Shown: positions 8,828-16,500 of the stretch, in pieces
Numbering within the stretch: position 1 is the stretch's first letter
Layout of the letters: every line of letters begins with the position of its first letter
Assembly (NCBI GenBank): GCA_965230535.1
Contig: OZ246010.1
Span: 62,001 to 126,000 of the forward strand
Direction of reading: 5' to 3'
Origin: JAUILH01 sp965230535
Lineage (GTDB): Bacteria; Bacteroidota; Bacteroidia; Flavobacteriales_D; JAUILH01
DNA: 64,000 nucleotides
The notes under the pieces: generated by a model
The model's input: the letters and a program-made list of their open reading frames with translations, nothing else
The model's database searches: none
Told to the model about the DNA's origin: nothing
Translations under genes and position numbers: made by a program

Positions 8828-8923
8828 AATAATTCTTTAGTTAAAGATCAACTGTCTTAACATAACTTGCTTCACCGAAAACCATGATTCTCTTCCTCCC
8901 TTAAAACCGTTAAAACACTATAC

Positions 8924-8956
8924 AAAAAAGCCCAACCGTATAAACGATTGAGCTTT
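8924..8956 (-). terminator. Terminator of the universal-stress operon
   Basis: Read on the minus strand, AAAAAAGCTCAATCG pairs with CGGTTGGGCTTTTTT through 15 bp including two G-U wobbles. On the plus strand those positions are C-A mismatches, so it terminates minus-strand transcripts from the usp operon. Its arms match those of the terminator at 8017-8044. Confidence 0.8.
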
Positions 8957-8980
8957 TTTAGTCGACTTACCTTTAAAATC

Positions 8981-9805
8981 CTAACCCTCTTTCAGCACCA
9001 GCAAAGGCAAATCTGTGTGCATACTTAGTTTCCTGGACAAACTTCTGTGCAGAAGATTCCCAAAGAAACCGTAGTCACGAGCGATGACTACTAAGAGGTC
9101 AGCTTGTATCTCGTGGCAGAAGTCCAGTATATCGTCTTCCGCTTCTGTGATTTTTCTAAAATGAAATTCCGGCTCTCTGTTTTTGAACAGACCGGTAATT
9201 CTTGAAATTTCCTGTTCACTTTCTTCCTGATGCAGATCTTTTGTCAACAGGTTTAGAATGTGCACGTCCAGATCCATGGCGTTTACAGCCTCATAAATCG
9301 TTTCCAGAGATTCAGAACTTTCCAATTCCTTCAGATCACTGGCAAACACCACTTTATTGGTATGACCAATCTTACAATCGTTTGGCACCAGCAGAACCGG
9401 CTTTTTAATAGACTGCATGATGTTAGAGGCATTACTTCCCAGTACATGTTCCGTAATTCCGGTAGCTCCGGTTGTTCCGATTACCAATAAATCAACGCCA
9501 TGTTCCTCAATAATTCTGTCTATGGTCGTTAACAAAGTTCCCTGCACCACATTGGATTTGATGTTTGCGCCCGGAAATTGAGCTTTCATCTTCTCAACGC
9601 ATTCGTCCATCTCTTCATGACGGTCCTTACTCATGATCGCCTCCAGATCGGTGGTCATCACGCCTCCGGCATATCTCAGTTTGTAGGTATGCAGAAACTC
9701 AAAACTCTCCGCTTTGTCGGCAAAGGTTTTCAGTGCGTATTCGGCCGCTTTGGTGGCATTCTCCGAAAAATCCGTAGGAATCAATATCTTTTTAAATCCG
9801 CTCAT
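8981..9805 (-). CDS. Universal stress protein, tandem UspA domains
   Basis: This 274-residue cytoplasmic protein has two Usp domains (about 1-145 and 150-274). The first carries the ATP-binding pattern G-x2-G-x9-G-S in GTTGATGITEHVLGSNAS (near residue 110). The second has the corresponding region VIARDYGFFGNLLHRSLS without that glycine pattern, so only the first half is likely to bind nucleotide. Such tandem proteins are induced by stress or low oxygen in many bacteria. It lies 12 bases after the 125-residue gene on the same strand, implying an operon, and ends before a terminator at 8956. Confidence 0.88.
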   Translation of the reverse strand: MSGFKKILIPTDFSENATKAAEYALKTFADKAESFEFLHTYKLRYAGGVMTTDLEAIMSKDRHEEMDECVEKMKAQFPGANIKSNVVQGTLLTTIDRIIEEHGVDLLVIGTTGATGITEHVLGSNASNIMQSIKKPVLLVPNDCKIGHTNKVVFASDLKELESSESLETIYEAVNAMDLDVHILNLLTKDLHQEESEQEISRITGLFKNREPEFHFRKITEAEDDILDFCHEIQADLLVVIARDYGFFGNLLHRSLSRKLSMHTDLPLLVLKEG

Positions 9806-9817
9806 CTCAATTCTTGT

Positions 9818-10195
9818 TTAGTGTTCTCTCTCCAGCGAACGGTTATTCTGCTCTTCCAATGTCCAACTGTCGGTCACAGTCGTTTCCAGCCACACATCTC
9901 CGGACTTTCTAAAAACCTGAACGTGTAAACCATAATTCGTTTCAAAGGCTTCTTCCAAACTAGACACCGACATATCCGGAGCCACTTTTAAAGACCCTTC
10001 TGTATGATTGTTTCTCACTGAGCCAAGTGTCAGTTCGGGCGAGATCATATCATTCTTGTGAGAACCTTCGCCATCCTCATGTGCTTTAGAAAAAAACTCA
10101 AGTTTTAATTGAGAAAAGATCCCGTTAAACTGCTCTTGAATTTCTGAGATTTTAAGATCATCTGATAATGTTAGTTCTGTTGTATTTGTGCTCAT
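9818..10195 (-). CDS. Hypothetical small acidic protein, partner gene of universal stress protein
   Basis: This is a 125-residue soluble protein without signal peptide or membrane helix. The N-terminal half is charged (SDDLKISEIQEQFNGIFSQL). The C-terminal half (about 70-118; SSLEEAFETNYGLHVQVFRK, then DVWLETTVTDSWTLEEQN) looks like a compact alpha/beta module. I cannot assign a family with confidence. It is immediately upstream of the usp gene, so it is probably cotranscribed and stress-linked. A 12-bp palindrome lies 84 bases upstream of the start. Confidence 0.7.
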   Translation of the reverse strand: MSTNTTELTLSDDLKISEIQEQFNGIFSQLKLEFFSKAHEDGEGSHKNDMISPELTLGSVRNNHTEGSLKVAPDMSVSSLEEAFETNYGLHVQVFRKSGDVWLETTVTDSWTLEEQNNRSLEREH

Positions 10196-10278
10196 AGTAC
10201 TTGTTTTGTACCAAAGTTCACAAATGGGCCTGGGGAATTATATGACGGGAGTCAGGGTTTTGGGTGATGTTTGTTAGG

Positions 10279-10290
10279 GGGATATATCCC
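10279..10290. promoter_or_regulatory. 12-bp perfect palindrome, candidate operator
   Basis: GGGATATATCCC is a perfect palindrome in the 147-base gap between the end of the reverse transcriptase gene and the start of the usp operon, both on the minus strand. It could be an operator for the usp operon; nothing else identifies its protein. Confidence 0.25.
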
Positions 10291-10342
10291 AATCTATGTC
10301 AGATATAACTGTTATAATATCCGAAACCTAATCTCCATAGAC

Positions 10343-11947
10343 CTACTTTGTGTTTGCATGCGAGATCTCATTTTCAGAAAATTCCATTTCCTTATGAAAT
10401 TTGCTCCAAATATTTGCTCCCTGTTGAGCTATCCTATCATCAAGGTTAATTTCCTTCATACATTCATTTGCCTTATGTATGTAACTAAGGTAGTTCCCCC
10501 AATCGTATCTTTTGTAAACAATTAATTTCTCTTCTGAAGACTCCTTTTCCGTGTGTATTATTTTTCTTTTGGCACCCCTACTAGTGAATTTCTTGTACAA
10601 TCTTGATTTGAAAATCCTTTTACTAGCATTAGTTGGCTTAGAAGCATAATAAGTAGATCTTCTAAATGAACGTTTCATGTTCCTATAAAACTTAGAAAAA
10701 CCAGAAGTCTTAATTAAAACTCCATCTCCATTGAATTCAAATCCCAAATACTCTAGTTGCTTATTTTCATTAACAACTCCACTTTTCACCAAACCTCCAG
10801 TCAGTTTCCCTTTCTCTAAACAATAGCGATAAATTTTCTGTTTTTCCTTTTGGATATCAAGATTAACTGTATTGGTTATTTGGTCTTGCAGAAGTTTGAT
10901 AAAATACTCCTCGTCGACTTGATCGCAAACTATTATGATATCATCACTATATCTCTGATAGAATGCATTCTTCCTTAAAGCCTTATCAAAAACCTTTTCA
11001 TCAAAATCTATCATGTAGATATTTGCCAAAGTAGCACTCATAGGTGTACCTTGTGGTATTCCCTTTCTGACACAACTCTCCTTACCTTTACACCTGCTGT
11101 GCTGATGACTGCATTTTTTTTCTGCTCGAATCAAGTCTGTTGATGTTCTGAAAAAATCAGATTTACTACAAAAAGCAACAACATTTTCCTTACGCATGAA
11201 TCGCATTTTCTTAAGACTGATATTTCTCAATCGCTTCCTTTTGTTATTCCCTGGAACTCCTCTTTCAGCGATGAGCTTATGTTTAAAACGATTGAATAAA
11301 TCTTTTTCATTTACAAACCTTTTAACCACAAGGCTTTTATATACATTATAGTGATCTTTTGGAAGCCTTACACAATGATCTCCTAGAATCTTTTCCCAAT
11401 TGCGCTTCAAGATATCATGATCTAGGTTATCGAAAAAAGAGGTTATATCAGATATCACTATAGACAATCTTCTATTCTGATTATTTTGTATGAATTTAAA
11501 AGAGTCTCTTGCGAACTCTATGTTACACTTGCATTTTTTACTCTTCTCTTTTATTGGGATTTTACGATAAGCCACAGCAGAGACAGAATAGTCCTTGTCC
11601 TTCATATACCTTTCATACAGCTTATTTAACTGAAATTGATAGTAGCTGTACACCATAGCATCAAGGTGGGAAGCATAAAACAAAGGTCTTTCCTTAGGTG
11701 ACTTTGCTTCTCGATTTCGTTTTCCTATAGCTTCCGGTTTAGGTTTAGGGATAGCTCTGAACTTTCTCTGGTACTTTGTCCTATGTAATAAGGGGGTAAA
11801 TTTATGTTTGGCTATTTTATTTTCATTGGTAACATAGCTTATTATTTTGTATTTATCTTTTCGCGTAAGTGGATGCCCTATATGTGGGTATTTCTTGAAC
11901 TTTAACCATTCAGGAACAGAATCGTATTTCTTACTCTTATTTTTCAT
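10343..11947 (-). CDS. Standalone reverse transcriptase, UG/DRT-like
   Basis: ATG 11947 gives 534 residues; an upstream GTG at 11974 falls inside an RNA stem and is less likely. The RT core is clear: FYASHLDAMVYSYYQFQLNK then SAVAYRKIP before motif A SDITSFFDNLDHD (about 166-178), motif B GIPQGTPMSATLANIYMIDF (from about 296), catalytic YSDD (333-336), and LEYLGFEFNG in the thumb region. About 120 residues separate motifs A and B; this insert carries a Cys/His cluster (C279, H281, H283, C286, C292). No maturase, endonuclease, nuclease or protease domain is fused. The segment order resembles the unknown-group RTs used as defence-associated systems (DRT) rather than group II intron or DGR enzymes. 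It is AT- and Lys-rich, has no partner gene, and follows a structured non-coding stretch. The subtype is not established. Confidence 0.88.
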   Translation of the reverse strand: MKNKSKKYDSVPEWLKFKKYPHIGHPLTRKDKYKIISYVTNENKIAKHKFTPLLHRTKYQRKFRAIPKPKPEAIGKRNREAKSPKERPLFYASHLDAMVYSYYQFQLNKLYERYMKDKDYSVSAVAYRKIPIKEKSKKCKCNIEFARDSFKFIQNNQNRRLSIVISDITSFFDNLDHDILKRNWEKILGDHCVRLPKDHYNVYKSLVVKRFVNEKDLFNRFKHKLIAERGVPGNNKRKRLRNISLKKMRFMRKENVVAFCSKSDFFRTSTDLIRAEKKCSHQHSRCKGKESCVRKGIPQGTPMSATLANIYMIDFDEKVFDKALRKNAFYQRYSDDIIIVCDQVDEEYFIKLLQDQITNTVNLDIQKEKQKIYRYCLEKGKLTGGLVKSGVVNENKQLEYLGFEFNGDGVLIKTSGFSKFYRNMKRSFRRSTYYASKPTNASKRIFKSRLYKKFTSRGAKRKIIHTEKESSEEKLIVYKRYDWGNYLSYIHKANECMKEINLDDRIAQQGANIWSKFHKEMEFSENEISHANTK

Positions 11948-12371
11948 GGTACAAACAGGGACTGGTCTCGGCACGCTATTATGTTAATACATGCTAATTT
12001 GCTACTTCTGTTACACATAGGTAGCGCCGATCTTTTTTAGAATAATGTTACTATCTTTATATACAATGATGCATAATTCAGACATAACGGTCTTAATCCT
12101 CAGTCTCCATAGGACCTCCCTAAATTGGTTGTCCAAGATTTGGAAAACTGGAATTCACCTACACACGTCAGCAGACTTAGTCTCTGCGCGTGATACACAA
12201 GAGTGCACTATTTAAAAAACGTACTAACCAGTCTTCCCAGTCCCTTTTCTTTTTACACTTGATATTTTCTAAGACAAGTATTAATTTCTATTGTGTGCAA
12301 GCTAGAAATAATCAAAACTAATGACATCCCAGAAAACCATGATTTACATTCTCCCTGATTTCCCCAAAAAA
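11948..12371 (-). ncRNA. Candidate structured RNA upstream of the reverse transcriptase
   Basis: This is the only gene-free stretch longer than 300 bases in the window: about 420 bases between the helicase stop and the RT start, with no credible ORF. Read on the minus strand it contains several hairpins. At 12192-12164, CACG/CGTG encloses a CAG..ACT / AGT-CTG stem. At 12116-12089, GGTCCT pairs with AGG plus GACC around a bulge. At 12025-12001, GCTAC pairs with GTAGC. TCGGC at 12030 and GCCGA at 11972 could close a larger arm around that hairpin, ending just before the RT ATG. The arrangement (structured leader, then RT on the same strand) is that of retrons and of DRT systems that copy a dedicated RNA. 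RNA boundaries and promoter are not defined. Confidence 0.5.
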
Positions 12372-13484
12372 CTACATCTTCCTTATCATAATCCCCAGCT
12401 TCTTGCCCAAACTATGAATATAATTCACTTCTGAGGCTGTGATGAGAGCCAAAGACAAGCCCTCCTTCCCTGCTCTGGCGGTTCTACCACTTCTGTGGGT
12501 GTAGTTTTCTTCTTTTTCTGGTAATTGGTGATGGATGACAAAGCCGAGTTCTTTGACGTCAATTCCGCGGGCTGCCACATCTGTTGCAACGAGCACATCA
12601 ATGGTTTCGTTGACAAACATACGCATCACTTTGTCTCTCTCTTTCTGCAATAAATCTCCATGAATGGCTCCGGCTTTGATGTTTTTGGCTTTTAACTGAC
12701 TGGCCAGTTTTTGAGCCCCTTTCTTGGTTCTGCAGAAAATAACACCTCTGTCGCCAGACCTGCTTTTAAGAAAACGGACTATGATGTGGAGTTTGTCGTC
12801 GATCTGGCATTCTACATACCTGTGTTCAATGTTTTTATTGACGAGATTTTTCTTGTCTACGTGCACTCTGATGGCGCCTTTACCAATGTGTCGTTGAATG
12901 AGTTCATTGATTTCTGCCGGAAGCGTGGCTGAGAACAGCCAAACATGTCTATCGGTTTTAATCAGTTCCATGATGTGATCGATTTCTGCTTTGAATCCCA
13001 TATTCAGCATCTCATCTGCTTCATCGAGCACCACAGTTTGAATGTGACTGAAGTCTATGGCGTTCTTGTTATACAAGTCGATCAATCTACCTGGTGTGGC
13101 TACCACAACCTGCGTTGGTCTTTTCAAAGCATTGATCTGGTTGAGAATGTGAGCGCCTCCGTAAACCGCTTCACAAAACACTTTTTTAGGCAAGTACTTG
13201 GTGAATTTGAAAATCTGTTTGGAGATCTGAAGTCCCAATTCCCTTGTAGGTGTGATAATCAAAGCCTGAACGTGTTTATTATCCGGATCAATGTTCTGAA
13301 TAATCGGGAGTCCGAAAGCAGCTGTCTTCCCCGTTCCGGTTGGTGCCTGAGCCACAAAATCTACGGCAGAGTCCAGCAAATCCGGAATAGATTTCTCCTG
13401 AATTTCGGTTGGGCTTTTAATCCCAATCTCAGTCAGGGCCTGTCTTAGTTCCTTATTAATTCCAAGTTCTCTGAAAGTGCTCAT
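12372..13484 (-). CDS. DEAD-box RNA helicase
   Basis: This 370-residue two-domain RecA-type helicase unwinds RNA with ATP. Motifs in order are the Q motif (GIKSPTEIQ), Walker A APTGTGKT (near 46), PTRELG, TPGR, VLDEADEML (near 150), FSATLP (near 182), and in the second domain DVAARGIDV and HRSGRTARAG. It lacks the long basic C-terminal extension of larger members, so it is a core-only enzyme, likely for mRNA turnover or ribosome assembly in the cytoplasm. The start at ATG 13484 (MSTFRELGI) fits the family. A terminator separates it from the upstream secreted-protein gene. Confidence 0.93.
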   Translation of the reverse strand: MSTFRELGINKELRQALTEIGIKSPTEIQEKSIPDLLDSAVDFVAQAPTGTGKTAAFGLPIIQNIDPDNKHVQALIITPTRELGLQISKQIFKFTKYLPKKVFCEAVYGGAHILNQINALKRPTQVVVATPGRLIDLYNKNAIDFSHIQTVVLDEADEMLNMGFKAEIDHIMELIKTDRHVWLFSATLPAEINELIQRHIGKGAIRVHVDKKNLVNKNIEHRYVECQIDDKLHIIVRFLKSRSGDRGVIFCRTKKGAQKLASQLKAKNIKAGAIHGDLLQKERDKVMRMFVNETIDVLVATDVAARGIDVKELGFVIHHQLPEKEENYTHRSGRTARAGKEGLSLALITASEVNYIHSLGKKLGIMIRKM

Positions 13485-13533
13485 AGACAAAATTTAGAGC
13501 ACAAAGCTAGTTCATTTAAAGCAGCTCCATAAA

Positions 13534-13566
13534 AAAAGTCGCTCCTCAATTTGAGAAACGACTTTT
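13534..13566 (-). terminator. Terminator after the repeat protein gene
   Basis: AAAAGTCG pairs with CGACTTTT, and a nested CTCA/TGAG stem fills the interior. It lies between the stop of the type IX-secreted protein (13590) and the helicase start, both on the minus strand. T-runs flank both sides. Confidence 0.7.
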
Positions 13567-13589
13567 CATCTAATCAGGTAAGGGAAGAA

Positions 13590-16500
13590 CTATTGCTTTA
13601 CTACCCTCCTAACAACTCTTCCAGTATCACCTGACACAACTATGTAGTAGATTCCTTTAACATGCTCATTTAAATTGATTTGAATTGATTTGCCTGACAT
13701 GTTTCTTGAATAGATTTCCTGACCAATTGAGTTAAGAACAGACACCTGATACTTTCCTGTTGCTCCTTCAATGTTCAACATGAAATCATCTGTAAAAGGA
13801 TTCGGATAAACCTGAATCTGATTGTCACTTAACTCTTCCAAGCCAACCGAATTGATGTTGTGACAACTGGATGTGTCCGAACAAATACCATCTGTCAACA
13901 CAAGTGCATAGTTTCCATTTGCACTGGCCGTGAATGATTGTCCGGTTTCTCCTGAAATAGCAGCATAATTATTATCACAATCCACCCATTGGTAACTCAC
14001 TCCAGACTGAACAGCTGTTAAGGTAATTCCAGAGGCAGTCACATTCGTATCGATATTAATTACAGTTAAGTCCAGCGTCAACACACTGTCACAGCCAGCA
14101 GCATTCGGAATGGTATCCATATAAATTCCGGTAGCACTGTAAGTCATTCCATCATGCGCCCAAACATAATCCCCACAGGACGTAATGGTTTCTGTACTGG
14201 AACTAGAGTTATTGACAGTTAAATTGATTGTAATCACACTATCACAGCCAACTACATTTGGAATGGTGTCCATATAAACTCCACTACTCGTATATACTTC
14301 ATCTCCCGACGGTACGGTATAACTGTCGCACTCAACCAATGTTATTGAAGATGAACTGGAGTTATTAATTGTTAGGTTAATCGTGAGCACACTATCACAC
14401 CCAGCCACATTTGGGATGGTATCCATATAAACCCCAGATGTAGTATATGTTTCATCTCCACTAGGTACGGTATAACTATCACACTCAACCAATGTTATAG
14501 AAGACGTACTGGAGTTGTTGATTGTTAAGTTAATAGTGATCACACTATCACACCCAACCGCATTCGGAAGCGTATCCATATAAACACCAGATGTGGTATA
14601 AGTTTCATCTCCACTTGGAACGGTATAACTATCACACTCAACCAAAGTCATGGAAGATGCACTGGAGTTGTTAATTGTTAAATTGATTGTAATGACGCTA
14701 TCACATCCAGCTACATTTGGAATGGTATCCATATATACACCAGATGTGGTATAAGTTTCATCTCCACTTGGAACGGTATAACTATCGCACTCAACCAAAG
14801 TCATGGAAGACGTACTGGAATTGTTAATTGTTAAGTTAATCGTGATTACACTGTCACAACCAGTAGAGTTTGGAATGGTGTCCATATATACACCGGTACT
14901 TGTATAAGTCTCGTCACCGGATGGCACGGTATAACTATCGCACTCTACTAAAGTCAATGTTGAAGTAGAAGAATAATTGATTGTAAGATTTATAGTTAAG
15001 ACACTGTCGCAACCAACTGCATTTGGAAGTGTATCCATGTAAACGCCACTTGTTGTATAAGTCTCATCTCCACTTGGCACTGTGTAAGTATTGCATTCTA
15101 TTACATTGATGCTGTTTGTAGTAGAATGGTTAACCGTCAAGTTAACTGTAATCACACTGTCGCAACCAACTGCATTCGGAATGGTATCCATATAAACACC
15201 ACTTGTTGTGTAGGCCTCATCTCCACTTGGAACTGTATAGCTATCACAAACCGTCGTAGTAATTGAAGAACTCGTTCCGTAAATCATGCTTAGATTAATG
15301 GTGATGATACTGTCGCAACCACCTACATTAGGAATGGTATCCGTATACACACCACTAACTGTGTAAGTCTCGTCTCCACTTGGAACGATATAAGCGTCAC
15401 ACTCAGTAAGCGTAATGCTTGAAGATGTTTGCAAACAGCCTCCTAATTCGTATGCTCCCAAATCTACAGCTCCATTTCTTGTTGCGAATCTTTGGTCCAG
15501 AGTTGGCGAAAAAGTAGAACTTCCATTGTTAATCGCATCACTCAAAGGATTTACAAGCGCAATGGTTGGTGTTGTCCCCCCGTTATTCAGAGGTCCCAGA
15601 GGATCTAAACCAGGATTGGAACTGTAAGTCCATCCCGGAGTATAAGATGTCCCATGCTCTACCAAATTGTTAGACACATCAAAGGCAAAACCAAAGTTTT
15701 CCCATCTCACATCTTCAGATCCGGCATCCGCCAGGTTATTATAGATAATATTGTTATGAAGTATTCTTGGACCAACACCTGTGTATACATAGATACCTCC
15801 TCCTCTGCTCCAGGTAGCACCTCCAGATATTTCGTTATTCGCAATGGTATTATTCACAAGTCTAATTGAATCTACATGACCAATCAATGCACCTCCTCCA
15901 CGCGCAGTGTTGCCAGAGCTCGTTTGCATGGTGTTGCCATATATGGTTGTGTTTTCCATCAAAAGATAATCTCCGCCCGTAGAAGAATGAAAACCACCGC
16001 CTTCTGCAATTCCTGTAATAGTAGATCCGGAATTATTCATAATTGTAGTTCTGGTTAGGTAAGTATCTCCCTGGCCTATGGAAATACCACCTCCAAAGCA
16101 ACTACCACTTCCCGCCGTAACGGCACCAGAATTTGATCGCACAATACATTCGTCAATGATCGCTGATCCGGCACTGTTATAGAAACCTCCACCTAAAGCC
16201 TGAGCGCCTGCGGTGGAAATGTGGTTATTTTCTATTAGGCATTTTCTTACGGATAAGGTAGCATTGGCATCTCCCTCAATACAAAATCCACCGCCCCTGC
16301 ATTGTCCGGAACCTGTTGAACTAAAAGTATGGTTCGTGAATGAGCAATTCTCAATAGTCAAATCTAAAGGGTAAATAGATGCTCCGCTTCCGAAAATCCC
16401 TCCACCTTTTCGAGCACTCGAATTGGTTCCTGTTACCAAGTTTTGATCAAAAGTACAGTTGCTTACAGTAGCAGCCGATCCCAAAAAACGGATTGCGCCT

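Noticed and set aside
8017..8956. Insertion sequence around the 8045-8827 gene
   Set aside because: No transposase motif is present in the gene and no target-site duplication was found next to the inverted terminator arms.
10271..10525. Small plus-strand ORF over the RT 3' end
   Set aside because: Mostly antisense to the conserved C-terminal part of the RT and without coding features of its own.
11945..11974. GTG 11974 as RT start
   Set aside because: It would add nine residues (MPRPVPVCT) that lie inside the predicted TCGGC/GCCGA stem. ATG 11947 starts a normal basic N-terminus.
12103..12207. 35-codon stop-free stretch as a repeated ORF in the RT leader
   Set aside because: Its length is within chance for one of three frames, it has no start codon, and its ends do not match a visible repeat junction. 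It is kept only as a note in the leader finding.
10343..12371. Retron or group II intron reading of the RT locus
   Set aside because: The protein shows no maturase X, DNA-binding or endonuclease part. No domain V-like motif or intron ends flank it. The retron NAxxH and VTG signatures were not seen. The evidence favours an unknown-group RT, though only a tree can settle it.
10343..12371. Diversity-generating retroelement
   Set aside because: No accessory avd gene, and no template/variable repeat pair with A-specific changes was seen in this window.
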